Assembly (NCBI RefSeq): GCF_000829195.1
Contig: NZ_AP013294.1
Coordinates: 2,925,001-2,989,000, forward strand
Source: Bacillus sp. OxB-1
Lineage (GTDB): Bacteria > Bacillota > Bacilli > Bacillales_A > Planococcaceae
Direction of reading: 5' to 3'
Length of the DNA: 64,000 nucleotides
The notes below the pieces were generated by a model, which did no database searches, was not told the DNA's origin, and saw only the letters and a list, made by a program, of their open reading frames with translations. Shown here piece by piece: positions 54,113 to 62,522 of the stretch. Position 1 is the stretch's first letter. Each line of letters begins with the position of its first letter. Both the position numbers and the translations under genes were made by a program.

Positions 54113-54985
54113 TTACGCTTCGGACAGTTTTCTCTTATAGTGGTTGTCGACACCTTCAATTAAATGAAATATTGAATCGACCACCGTATCGTATGCCATT
54201 TTTGCTTCAGCTTCTGTTACTACAGTTTTCTTACCATGCGCAATTAGGTTTCTCATTTTTAGCACTTTCTTTTCCCAATCGTTATAGTTCTTCATTGTAG
54301 CAAGTTTTGTTCCAAATAGGTTACTCATTAAAGAATTCACTTTTACAGGCATATGAGTAGCTTCAATAAATCTACTAATACTATCATCATCTAAACCGAT
54401 TTCCTTATACCCTTTTGTGAGAGTAGTATCGACATATGCTTCCAGTGAGATTTGGGATAGTAAAACACTTGTCATATAATCTTCGGAATTATATTGTTCC
54501 AAGGCGTAAGACAACAAATGTAACCAAGGCTCTTCATAGTCATCTGTTTTCGCATGAACCATCGCCAAGATCTGAATTTCTTTCCCGATCGATTCAATTT
54601 CCGTTTCATCATTAAGAGAGCTCATTATGATAAAACCATTCTTCTCCAGTTGAGTTGTTCCCACTAGATAACTACCCTCAGTGAAAGGAAACAAGTTAAC
54701 AGTATAAACTTTCTTTATGGTTTCGGGTAGGTTTACGTAAACTGAATACCCTAGCTTCAAGTTGATCATTTGTTTGAAAATATCATTTGCTAAAAATGTT
54801 TTAGGTACAATATGATCTTTACTTTTTAAACCATTCTTCATTCCTTCGTAAACTGTGAATTCATTATCGCATTCTGGATTCTCACATTTGATGATTGCCT
54901 TCTGAAAATCCTCGTTTTTAATTGACCATCCTCTTGAACACTTTCCACATTCTAATGAAATAGCAACATATTTTGAATGTTCCAT
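54113..54985 (-). CDS. Zinc-ribbon/HEPN-type protein, candidate RNase effector
   Basis: 290 residues. The N-terminus has a zinc ribbon (C13-x2-C16 and C34-x4-C39). A beta-rich middle part (about 75-125) is followed by helices, and the C-terminal 130 residues are helical with RNLIAHG at 245-251: R245-x4-H250 is the catalytic signature of HEPN ribonucleases. Such proteins act in toxin-antitoxin and abortive-infection systems. AGAGGGGGAA precedes the ATG. Composition is AT-richer than the phage tail genes, fitting an acquired cargo gene. The family is not recognised beyond the HEPN-type motif. Confidence 0.65.
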   Translation of the reverse strand: MEHSKYVAISLECGKCSRGWSIKNEDFQKAIIKCENPECDNEFTVYEGMKNGLKSKDHIVPKTFLANDIFKQMINLKLGYSVYVNLPETIKKVYTVNLFPFTEGSYLVGTTQLEKNGFIIMSSLNDETEIESIGKEIQILAMVHAKTDDYEEPWLHLLSYALEQYNSEDYMTSVLLSQISLEAYVDTTLTKGYKEIGLDDDSISRFIEATHMPVKVNSLMSNLFGTKLATMKNYNDWEKKVLKMRNLIAHGKKTVVTEAEAKMAYDTVVDSIFHLIEGVDNHYKRKLSEA

Positions 54986-55008
54986 ATTTCCCCCTCTAAT
55001 TAATATTT

Positions 55009-55188
55009 CTAGACATCAACCTCTAATTCGTTTCCGCAGTTCGAGCAGACTAAATACAAAGAATGAAAAGGATAACTACCCATCACTGAATACGTAATGT
55101 TGGACTCATCATCTTCTTTCAAAAATCCTTTGCTAATCTTAATCTCTTCGTTACATTCCAGACATGTAATATTAAACCCTTTTTTCAA
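55009..55188 (-). CDS. Small zinc-ribbon protein, first gene of accessory cassette
   Basis: 59 residues from TTG 55188, chosen because AAAGGA lies 8 nt upstream (in-frame starts at 55197 and 55245 are alternatives). Contains CLEC near the N-terminus and CSNC near the C-terminus, the two knuckles of a zinc ribbon. Ends 24 nt before the HEPN-type gene. Function unknown. Confidence 0.6.
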   Translation of the reverse strand: MKKGFNITCLECNEEIKISKGFLKEDDESNITYSVMGSYPFHSLYLVCSNCGNELEVDV

Positions 55189-55207
55189 ATGAATCATCCT
55201 TTGCAAA

Positions 55208-55238
55208 ATTATACCATAGAGGGGGTCTATGGAAAGTA
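55208..55238 (-). promoter_or_regulatory. Promoter with palindromic operator for the HEPN cassette
   Basis: Minus strand: TATAAT (plus 55208-55213) with a weak TTTCCA-like -35 16 bases upstream. The spacer is a 7-5-7 palindrome CCATAGA-CCCCC-TCTATGG (55214-55232), a likely operator. Confidence 0.6.
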
Positions 55239-55244
55239 TGGACA

Positions 55245-55269
55245 TAAAAAATACACCTCAACGGGTGTT
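55245..55269 (-). terminator. Terminator of the tail operon
   Basis: ACACC-CGTTGA-GGTGT on the minus strand followed by ATTTTTTAT; it separates the tail genes from the accessory cassette. Confidence 0.75.
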
Positions 55270-55327
55270 ATCGTTGCTTCACATTATGGTCCAACTGCGA
55301 CATTAAGCCATAAAAAATAACGCTAGC

Positions 55328-55468
55328 TTATGCTGCGTTTTCTGCATCTAAAATTGCCCATACAACTTCCTGCAAATTACTTAGTTTTGGTACTTGCTCA
55401 CGTGTATACTTTCCTGTTTTTACATTATCTACCCAGATTGCTATTAATCCACTGTTTTCGTTAAACAA
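55328..55468 (-). CDS. Small phage protein in the XkdX position
   Basis: 46 residues from TTG 55468 with AGGGGG 8 nt upstream. IAIWVDNVKTGKYTREQVPK is the kind of sequence seen in tiny proteins (XkdX or CD1375-like) at the end of tail operons. It begins right after the XkdW-like stop. Function unknown. Confidence 0.6.
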   Translation of the reverse strand: MFNENSGLIAIWVDNVKTGKYTREQVPKLSNLQEVVWAILDAENAA

Positions 55469-55469
55469 A

Positions 55470-55856
55470 TCACATACCCCCTGCAATTAATATTGATAGT
55501 TCTGAAATAGCTTGGTTTTGTTGTTCTATTTTTTCATCCTGTGATGCAACGAACATTGTAAGTTCTGATACTGCCGATTGTAGCGTGGCGTTTTCTTTGC
55601 GCAGTAGAGCCACTTCGCTCTCTGGAGTATCTGGAATATCCTCATACTGATAATACAGTTCCTTTGTTTCGGGATTAATATACAGAACGGCCATCTTCGT
55701 TTTGTCGGACGTATCTGGAGTCGGGACGTAATCTACCAACAGCCCTTCTTGCTCCAATTCCGCCTGTGTTTTGCCTAGTCCATGTTTTTCGTGAAAAGGC
55801 ATGTTGTGTCTGTAGACAACTTGATTTTCATGATTACTTTTGATAAATATCGGCAT
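55470..55856 (-). CDS. XkdW-like phage protein
   Basis: 128 residues: a small N-terminal domain with LYINPETKELYYQYEDIP and a C-terminal leucine-rich coiled coil (EVALLRKENATLQSAVSELT). PBSX-type phages carry such a gene (xkdW) between tail fibre and xkdX; possibly a fibre chaperone or minor tail part. AGGAGG precedes the ATG. Confidence 0.65.
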   Translation of the reverse strand: MPIFIKSNHENQVVYRHNMPFHEKHGLGKTQAELEQEGLLVDYVPTPDTSDKTKMAVLYINPETKELYYQYEDIPDTPESEVALLRKENATLQSAVSELTMFVASQDEKIEQQNQAISELSILIAGGM

Positions 55857-55868
55857 GTATAAAGCCTC

Positions 55869-56813
55869 CTATTTTTTTAAATATAAAACTTTCGACATCT
55901 TTAAGAAACGAGTCGTGTAGGCTTGTGCAACATATAAATAATTCTTATCAGCTATTAACGTTGTGGCGAAATTATCGACTGGCTCACTCACAGATACAAA
56001 CTCGAAGTTCTTCTTTTTTAATTTAGCTAACGCTCTGTTAGAGGTCGAATCCGTGCAAACGACATATAGATGCTCATCATCCGTAGTTGTTTCGTAGTTA
56101 GTATTATTAAGTTCGGAAATTAACCTCTGAGAGATTACCTTCAGGTCATTTTTAGACGCTTTGTAGATGGTTCGCGATTGATTTGCATAGAGATATTCGT
56201 CATCCATGGTAAATCTATACCCAATTATGTCGCCTTCGACAACCGAACTTAAATTGGATTTCAAGAATTTAGTAATTGTGTGGTTGGAGTTTTTTGCATA
56301 CACATAAGTATCGTCCAAATGTATGTCATAACCCAGGTTTTGAACTAATACACTCCCATTCGCCTTCCGCGTAGCGATGTCATATTTTCTAAGATAGCCT
56401 CCTGAGTTAGTATGGTTATTATCCCAAACGAAGATACTTTCTTCGTCAATAGCTAAAGACGTTATAGCTGCGTTAGTAACTGCACCTGATGCCATAGAAC
56501 CGACCAGTGAAAAATCCGACTTATTATAAATTTGTATGGTTGGCGGATTAGCACTCGTTGTAATCACTACATGATTGCTATTTACCGCCAAATTCATAGC
56601 TGTATTAGTGCCCAACCCAGTGGCTAATGCGGAAAATATAACTGATGAATCACCTTTGGAAAATTTTTTGAAAGCCTTAGAGTTGTCTATACCATATATA
56701 AATTCTCCGTCATCCACTATTTGCAGGCCGCTAGAAACAGTGGGAGCATCTATTGTTACTAGTTTTTCCACTTCTTTAAAGTTACTCCCGACATTTACTT
56801 TCCCTACTGCCAT
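55869..56813 (-). CDS. Repeat-rich tail protein, beta-propeller-like, possible receptor binder
   Basis: 314 residues with recurrent units of about 40-45 residues ending in patterns like DDEYLYANQ, DDTYVYAKN, DDEHLYVVC, DKNYLYVAQ and DEESIFVWD, each followed by a lysine-rich KFxKxNL-type turn. The spacing suggests six to seven blades of a propeller. In this position of the tail operon it is probably a distal fibre or receptor-binding protein. TAATG coupling with the previous gene. Function inferred from position and repeats. Confidence 0.65.
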   Translation of the reverse strand: MAVGKVNVGSNFKEVEKLVTIDAPTVSSGLQIVDDGEFIYGIDNSKAFKKFSKGDSSVIFSALATGLGTNTAMNLAVNSNHVVITTSANPPTIQIYNKSDFSLVGSMASGAVTNAAITSLAIDEESIFVWDNNHTNSGGYLRKYDIATRKANGSVLVQNLGYDIHLDDTYVYAKNSNHTITKFLKSNLSSVVEGDIIGYRFTMDDEYLYANQSRTIYKASKNDLKVISQRLISELNNTNYETTTDDEHLYVVCTDSTSNRALAKLKKKNFEFVSVSEPVDNFATTLIADKNYLYVAQAYTTRFLKMSKVLYLKK

Positions 56814-57469
56814 TACACAACACCTGACTCTCTAATCAGCTTCAAGTCTGCTGTAATATTAGTTGTTGGCTTTTCATCAGCATATAAACGTACATATCCA
56901 GCGAAACTTTCTGTTGCTGATTTTAAATCGCTTGCGTTTTCTAATGAGGATAAATGAATGTTTACATCCACGACTGTACTCGCATCAATGTCTGTATTAG
57001 CTAGATCATAAATCCAGAAACCGCTAATAGCTCTATCATCTATCCAGTTCGCAGATAAAATTACTATGTCGCTTTTTATCATTATCAAATCTTGTACATT
57101 TGATTTGAATTGCGTGTAATCCGCCAAATGTTCATCAAGCTTTTGAGAAGAAGCAGCACCTACATCGCTGGCACGGGTGCCGTGAGGATTCCGTTCATTG
57201 ATGTGTTGAGCTAAATCTATATCCGTTACGATGCCCCCTTGACCCGCCGGAACCTCGATGTTTGCAAATGGAATCTTGGCACCATCGCCGTCCGCGCCGC
57301 TGTGTGTATGTTCTTTAATCATCCGTTCAATCAACGCTTTCATAAAGGCGTCATTATTAATCAAACGCTCAAAAAGTGGATTGAATATATCGGCATGCGC
57401 CGGATCGCCTGTCTTTAAAATGCGCAAGGCTTCGCTGTAATCATTTGGATTGATTGTATGATCTGCCAT
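56813..57469 (-). CDS. Phage tail fibre protein
   Basis: 218 residues. The N-terminus MADHTINPNDYSEALRILKT and HTHSGADGDGAKIPFANIE with HINERNPHGTRASDVGA are typical of short fibre/collar proteins of Firmicute phages. Ends in a beta-rich tip. GGAGG before the ATG. Confidence 0.7.
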   Translation of the reverse strand: MADHTINPNDYSEALRILKTGDPAHADIFNPLFERLINNDAFMKALIERMIKEHTHSGADGDGAKIPFANIEVPAGQGGIVTDIDLAQHINERNPHGTRASDVGAASSQKLDEHLADYTQFKSNVQDLIMIKSDIVILSANWIDDRAISGFWIYDLANTDIDASTVVDVNIHLSSLENASDLKSATESFAGYVRLYADEKPTTNITADLKLIRESGVV

Positions 57470-57487
57470 TTACTAAAGTCCTCCTTC

Positions 57488-57871
57488 CTAAAACTGTTCG
57501 TCCCAATCAATTTCCAGGGTTGTTTCATCATCCATTCCCTTAGGGCGAAACGTCTTCCAAGCGACAAGATCGCCATCCGCATCGTAAAGACCACAGCAAG
57601 AAATATCGGTGTCTCCACTCTCAATAAATTGCAAGTCTACAAATATTCGCAAGGTGGTTGGGACTGGATACTCGACATTGTTAATTTCCTTCCGCACTAT
57701 TTCCCCGGGAATCACGGTCACATCAGCAGTCGGAATGATGGGAAGACGTGTCGCCGGATCATGGCCACCAGTTCCCCATCCTACATGGGTAATAGCGGGT
57801 AGTGGAGCCGTTCCGCCGTGGGCTTTAGCGAACTTCTCCCTTGCTTTGGTTGTCGTGATTGCATTTGCCAT
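57488..57871 (-). CDS. Phage tail-fibre assembly/structural protein
   Basis: 127 residues; ALPAITHVGWGTGGHDPAT-like loop and DLQFIESGDTDISCCGLYDA resemble the N-terminal phage-tail-fibre domain (PF12571-like) that joins fibres to the baseplate. Located right after gpI. Assignment is by position and partial resemblance. Confidence 0.6.
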   Translation of the reverse strand: MANAITTTKAREKFAKAHGGTAPLPAITHVGWGTGGHDPATRLPIIPTADVTVIPGEIVRKEINNVEYPVPTTLRIFVDLQFIESGDTDISCCGLYDADGDLVAWKTFRPKGMDDETTLEIDWDEQF

Positions 57872-57962
57872 CCTTCACTTCACCTCTCTCTTTCTCTATC
57901 ACTTTTCCATTCTTAATGACCCGCAATTCAGATTGAAATACAGGCTCGTTTTCCACCTTCAA
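57825..57962 (-). CDS. Possible tiny ORF between gpI and fibre genes
   Basis: 45 codons from TTG 57962 with AGGAGGTGG about 6 nt upstream, reading MKVENEPVFQSELRVIKNGK and on. It fills the 87-nt gap after gpI but overlaps the next gene by 47 nt. The first 30 residues look protein-like. Could be real or chance. Confidence 0.35.
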   Translation of the reverse strand: MKVENEPVFQSELRVIKNGKVIEKERGEVKDGKCNHDNQSKGEVR

Positions 57963-59005
57963 ATCGCCACCTCCTCGATGATAGAACCAGCTTTTTTAAC
58001 ACGAAAAAAGCCTCTGTGTTCGAACAGGGCTTGATCAAGTGATATGGAGCCGTCTAGCTGAACCTGGCCATTTAACGGTACTACACCGGTTTGGCTAATA
58101 GAAGTACTCTTAATTGGCACAATATGACGAGCGGACACCTCTATTAATTCCCGCTGTTTGTATCGCAAATAAGTGTCATGCAGGGTAGTGAGCCTCACCC
58201 GCTGCGGTTCATTCTGAAGCCGTATTTCCCCATCAAGGTTAAATTCACCGTCCAGCGACGGCGTGAGATTGATTTCATGGACGCCGAATTCATGGAGCAC
58301 TTTCATTACGAGCTGAATTCTTTGTAAATGGACAGGACCATCCCTGTTATAAAAACCGTTTAGAAACCGATCCCCATTTAACAAATACTCTCCATCTAGC
58401 CGGACATCTTCCCCTATGGCACCGGCGCCTGCTTGTGCCCAAGGGTTTGATGTGGTAGCTATATGGACGTTAATAATGAAAGTATTAATAATCTCCCGAT
58501 CTAGCAAAAAGTTCCCTTCATAGATAAATCTCTCTAACCATGATCGAGTGTTTTTGGTTGGAGAAATTATATTCTTGATTCTTCGTCTGGCTGCACGATC
58601 TGTCTCATCATCAAAGCCAAATACTATAATGAAATGATATGGGTTGCCGTTATATTCAAACCATTCAACAACTTTATTTTTGATACCAATACTGCTCAAA
58701 GCCTTCTCCACCGCTAAAGGAGTTCCTTTTTTACGGTGCAAGCTGATGGAAGCTTGGACAACAGCTCTCTTTTTTTCAACAGGCAAGGATACGTCATAAA
58801 AATCAACATGCTTTTCGTAAGCAAGTAGATCTAATAAATGCTCGGGGACATTTTCAGTGTCTACTAGATTGGAAAGTGCTTCGGCCTCTCGGTATGCCTC
58901 TTTTAGTTGAATTTCGGCAGCTTCGGCAATAGCAACCAAAACGGGATCCTGTATCAAGCTATACGGCAATAAATTTAACAATGCGTTTTCTTGAACCTTA
59001 GTCAT
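57959..59005 (-). CDS. Phage tail protein I
   Basis: 348 residues from ATG 59005 (GAGGG upstream; overlaps gpJ by 8 nt). N-terminal gpI domain: LLPYSLIQDPVLVAIAEAAE, VPEHLLDLLAYEKHVDFYD. The C-terminal half contains repeated L(D/N)G units (LDGEYLLNGDRFLNG, LDGEFNLDGEIRLQN, LNGQVQLDGSISLDQ) expected to form beta layers. Baseplate periphery component linking fibres. Confidence 0.88.
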   Translation of the reverse strand: MTKVQENALLNLLPYSLIQDPVLVAIAEAAEIQLKEAYREAEALSNLVDTENVPEHLLDLLAYEKHVDFYDVSLPVEKKRAVVQASISLHRKKGTPLAVEKALSSIGIKNKVVEWFEYNGNPYHFIIVFGFDDETDRAARRRIKNIISPTKNTRSWLERFIYEGNFLLDREIINTFIINVHIATTSNPWAQAGAGAIGEDVRLDGEYLLNGDRFLNGFYNRDGPVHLQRIQLVMKVLHEFGVHEINLTPSLDGEFNLDGEIRLQNEPQRVRLTTLHDTYLRYKQRELIEVSARHIVPIKSTSISQTGVVPLNGQVQLDGSISLDQALFEHRGFFRVKKAGSIIEEVAI

Positions 59006-60116
59006 CGGCAAGCCCTCTATAAATAATGTTAGAAGCGACTTCGACAGCAACTTCCAGCTTATCAACTTTGATAAACATAGGGGAATTGACAGACACTCTT
59101 GATGCTCCCGCTTGTTTTAAGCGTGCAATCAATTCAGAGAAATCAACATCCCGTCCCATTTTTGAACGTTGCCATATTAGGTATTCCTGATAGGCCTGGT
59201 TCACTTGTTTTTCAATAATCCTTGAAACGGCCGCATTGGATTCCGCTATCCAATATTCAACTTCAGACGTATAGTTAATATTTGTAGGGGCACCGACACG
59301 AACAAAGTCAGTTAACGGCCGTACCTTCCTATCCATTAGAATAGACTCCACATGTTCAATTTCTTCTTGCACTGGCAGTCGTCCGTTTGCCATTAGAATT
59401 CGAACATCGACCACACCCGGTTCCGATGAGTCCACTTTGACATCCACAATTTCCTGACTGGCAGATTTGGCCCAATAAATATAAGCCCCATCTGGACCTG
59501 CAACCGAAAAACTTTCCGGAGCAAGCCGAATCCGTTCCGCATAAGCGTCATCAGTTTCTTCCTCTGCTCCACCTGCTGAAATTGTTGTATTCTGAACCAA
59601 CTTCACGTACGGCAGGGGTTCGACAAGTATTGTAATTTCACCAGGTAGAAATCCATTCCCGATGTCACCTGGCTGAGTGCATACCGCACCGACTGAAAAT
59701 AAATGGACCCCTTTCGGAATTACTTTCGGTTCTATTGTTTCAAAATAAATATCTTCGGCAACTAAAAAACGTGTGCCCGCCGGAATTGACAAGGCGTCCA
59801 CCCTATCTTCCTCCAGCACAAACGCCATCGTAGTCTTGGAAAACTTTGCTGGCAAACGCTCCGTAGACATCTCGACCCCCATATGATCGAGCATATTATC
59901 CTCGGCATAAGACAATCGATTTTGTCTCAGCCCATGTTCTAATTTATTCCGCTCAATAGAAACATAGGCAGCTAGCCCTTGAATGAATTTTCGGCGAGGA
60001 TCCGCACGTTGGAGTATGACACCAGTTTTATCCTCGACATGCAACAGCATTTCACGTTCAACCAATTCTGGAGCTTTTTCCAGAAAATAAAGATCAGGTA
60101 AATTAAACCGGCTCAC
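58998..60116 (-). CDS. Baseplate protein J
   Basis: 372 residues. Baseplate_J features: ALSIPAGTRFLVAEDIYFET, GNGFLPGEITILVEPLPYV and GGAEEETDDAYAERIRL. Forms the baseplate wedge with gp25/W and gpI in contractile tails. Overlaps the W gene by 14 nt. Confidence 0.92.
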   Translation of the reverse strand: MSRFNLPDLYFLEKAPELVEREMLLHVEDKTGVILQRADPRRKFIQGLAAYVSIERNKLEHGLRQNRLSYAEDNMLDHMGVEMSTERLPAKFSKTTMAFVLEEDRVDALSIPAGTRFLVAEDIYFETIEPKVIPKGVHLFSVGAVCTQPGDIGNGFLPGEITILVEPLPYVKLVQNTTISAGGAEEETDDAYAERIRLAPESFSVAGPDGAYIYWAKSASQEIVDVKVDSSEPGVVDVRILMANGRLPVQEEIEHVESILMDRKVRPLTDFVRVGAPTNINYTSEVEYWIAESNAAVSRIIEKQVNQAYQEYLIWQRSKMGRDVDFSELIARLKQAGASRVSVNSPMFIKVDKLEVAVEVASNIIYRGLADD

Positions 60117-60408
60117 GTATGCTCACCCTCACTTTCGGGATTAACTTTCCTTTTAACCCGTCACCGTCAAAAATAACTTCCTGGACTATTGCACGCGGCT
60201 CAAAAGCATGAATGGCTTCCGTCAATTGGGAGGCTTTGCGGGCTTTTGCAATATGAATCGGGGAATCAATCTCCATGATCCAACCAAATGCACGATCAAG
60301 CGGGCAGCTCATTAATGGCGTGGACAATATAAAAGCGACGTTCTGCAGAACTTCTTCTACACCCGTCGCTCCGAAATTTATGCTTTTCATAGGTTCAACT
60401 TCATACAC
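60103..60408 (-). CDS. Baseplate protein W (gp25-like)
   Basis: 101 residues from GTG 60408 (AAAGGGTG upstream). GVEEVLQNVAFILSTPLMSC then FGWIMEIDSP follow the gp25/GPW lysozyme-like pattern. Baseplate wedge component that nucleates the sheath. Confidence 0.85.
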   Translation of the reverse strand: MYEVEPMKSINFGATGVEEVLQNVAFILSTPLMSCPLDRAFGWIMEIDSPIHIAKARKASQLTEAIHAFEPRAIVQEVIFDGDGLKGKLIPKVRVSIREPV

Positions 60409-60412
60409 GCTA

Positions 60413-61081
60413 TCACCCTTTCTTCAAAGATGAATATTGACCGCTCGCCGTAATATATTTCCCACCACCAAGCGAATACCAGCCGTTCTTCTCATCCAGA
60501 ACGGTAAACTTATCGCCTTTCATAGCATAGCCAATTATCTTGTGATTTGCCCCCGGCCCACTACGTATATGAACAGATTTAACGGTGATCGTCATCGTCC
60601 CTACTTTTGGTTTAGATGAAACTGTCGAAGGGGCTAGTTTGGTATTTGAGGTTGTTTTTTTGACTTGGACCTTCCCCTCAACGTACTCTTTCAAGGAAAC
60701 GGTGACTTCAGCGGATAAGATGTTACCGAGCTGATCAATATTCTTTAAAGCCTCCGAAAGTTCAGTTATCACAAATTTATTTGGAGCGATTGGTTTATTT
60801 CCCAGAATAAAATGAGCAGCCATACCTCTATCGTTCATCTTTTCGAGTTTAGCCATTTCTTTCATGGGATTGATTCCGTTTTCTGCACGCAATAATAATT
60901 TGTACTTTAAATCATCCAAACCAGCACCTTCGAACTCCAATTTCGCCTTTTGTCCCTGAATCTCATGCTCAGCCCAACGCGATCTATTATTTTTCTCCAG
61001 CTCACTAAATGACAACATCTTTTTTGGAGAAACTTCAAATACTACCTCGCCATAACTTCCGATAACAGCCAACGCGATCAC
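60413..61081 (-). CDS. Tail protein gpU fused to a bacterial SH3 domain
   Basis: 222 residues from GTG 61081. Residues 1-135 match P2 gpU (RWAEHEIQGQKAKLEFEGAG, IAPNKFVITELSEA, LSAEVTVSLKEYV), the tail terminator-like protein. After a Lys/Ser/Thr linker, residues 160-222 form an SH3_3 domain (VKSVHIRSGPGANHKIIGYA, KGDKFTVLDEKNGWYSLGGG). The fusion would add a wall-binding module to a tail part. Overlaps gpV by 4 nt. Confidence 0.85.
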   Translation of the reverse strand: MIALAVIGSYGEVVFEVSPKKMLSFSELEKNNRSRWAEHEIQGQKAKLEFEGAGLDDLKYKLLLRAENGINPMKEMAKLEKMNDRGMAAHFILGNKPIAPNKFVITELSEALKNIDQLGNILSAEVTVSLKEYVEGKVQVKKTTSNTKLAPSTVSSKPKVGTMTITVKSVHIRSGPGANHKIIGYAMKGDKFTVLDEKNGWYSLGGGKYITASGQYSSLKKG

Positions 61082-61503
61082 CCACTTTTCGGACTTAGCT
61101 GTCCTTCATTAGACAAAAGTCTACCATCTAATGTGACGACTCTGCCAAGGCCACTTTGTATATGAATATCACCAACGATATTGACAAGCAGCGTGTGAGT
61201 GTTTGTGTCGTATTCAATATTGCTTCCGTCCTCGAACTCGATGTAATGTTTCTCCTGCTTATTTCGAGGTGGTGGGGTTTCTTCGGAATATAAAGCACAT
61301 ACAATAAAACCTTCGCTTCTCTTTGTAAAAATACACAGCACATGCTCGCCAATTTTGGGCAGACTGTACCTTTTATTTTTCAATGTCCAGTTATGGCCAA
61401 CGCGCAAAGGTGCAGACACTTTATCATCTTGCTCCTCTAACCTCACCCGGGCCGTCGCATTTACCGGGTCGATTGAGACCACTTCTCCTACTTGCGCACG
61501 CAT
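61078..61503 (-). CDS. Baseplate assembly protein V (tail spike)
   Basis: 141 residues from ATG 61503 (GGAGGG upstream). OB-fold N-terminus (VGEVVSIDPVNATARVRLEE) and C-terminal beta-helix-like stretch (HYIEFEDGSNIEYDTNTHTL). Membrane-piercing spike at the tail tip. TAATG junction with gpD. Confidence 0.87.
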   Translation of the reverse strand: MRAQVGEVVSIDPVNATARVRLEEQDDKVSAPLRVGHNWTLKNKRYSLPKIGEHVLCIFTKRSEGFIVCALYSEETPPPRNKQEKHYIEFEDGSNIEYDTNTHTLLVNIVGDIHIQSGLGRVVTLDGRLLSNEGQLSPKSG

Positions 61504-62522
61504 TAATATCCCTCCAAGCACTTGCGTAAATCGAGAGTAATTTTGCTTTTATTATGAATTACTTTGGTGACAATATATTTGCCATTCAGACGGCCAAATT
61601 CACTTAGAGTGAATGTCATACCCGCATCAATATGAATCTCACTAATAACCACTAAGTTGACAGTAGTGGCATTCTTATTTGCATCCCGCAATCGTTTCTT
61701 TGCCAGTTTATAAGCTTCTGCAACGGATTTGACCTCATCTTTGACAATGAGGGTACGGCCTACTTTCGGGGCTTTGGGTGGGGCGAATGTTGCTTTGATA
61801 GTTTTCTTTTTTGAAGCCGCGTGAGACTGCACACGACAATCTTTATAAGTGCCCGTTAGCGTTGTTTTAAAGCTCCAATCAAGCAACTGTATTTTGCATG
61901 TATCTTTACTCCGACGGTAAATCGTGTCAACGACAGGCTTTGCTTCGTAATCGGCCTCATCCAAAATTACTATGGATTTATTGGAGAGCTTCAGACATAA
62001 ACCTTCGTCTTTGCATAATCGATGTAAGAAGGCCAAGTCTGTTTCAGATTCTTGCTCATATCGGTCTTTTTTGGGATTATCACTAGATTGCCAATGCAGC
62101 TTCAGTTTGTTGACTTTTGCAATATCACCTGCAACCTGTTTCAGCGTTGCCTTTTCCCATGCTTTCGATTTATGCTCTCCTCGAATAGAGGTGGATTCCG
62201 GAACGCTGAGCGCCTTGATCGTCATACGAGTTCCACCGCTTTGTCCACTTAACTCGTCCACTTCGAACTTGCCGAGTTTTGTTTTCAAGACGCTCTTATT
62301 CCAATGTTTTCGAAGATGTTCCACATTCAGCAAGGAGCCTTTTGACGGAAACCAATCGTTCAACCATTTCACCATGGCGTCTTGCACAACAAGTTGCAGA
62401 TCGTCAATCTCGCCACTCAGATTGTCGGTATAAGTCCAATCAACCAAATCATCGCCAAGTTCCTCTGTTAATTTGATGTTGTTATAGATGACACTTAGAT
62501 CAGTCCGTCTCGCATTGGTCAT
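61503..62522 (-). CDS. Phage late control protein D (baseplate hub)
   Basis: 339 residues, PF05954-like hub: the SGEIDDLQLVV N-terminus, ESETDLAFLHRLCKDEGLCL and KRLRDANKNATTVNLVV are typical. Trimer hub of the contractile baseplate, gp27-like, supporting gpV. Overlaps gpX by 4 nt. Confidence 0.88.
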   Translation of the reverse strand: MTNARRTDLSVIYNNIKLTEELGDDLVDWTYTDNLSGEIDDLQLVVQDAMVKWLNDWFPSKGSLLNVEHLRKHWNKSVLKTKLGKFEVDELSGQSGGTRMTIKALSVPESTSIRGEHKSKAWEKATLKQVAGDIAKVNKLKLHWQSSDNPKKDRYEQESETDLAFLHRLCKDEGLCLKLSNKSIVILDEADYEAKPVVDTIYRRSKDTCKIQLLDWSFKTTLTGTYKDCRVQSHAASKKKTIKATFAPPKAPKVGRTLIVKDEVKSVAEAYKLAKKRLRDANKNATTVNLVVISEIHIDAGMTFTLSEFGRLNGKYIVTKVIHNKSKITLDLRKCLEGY

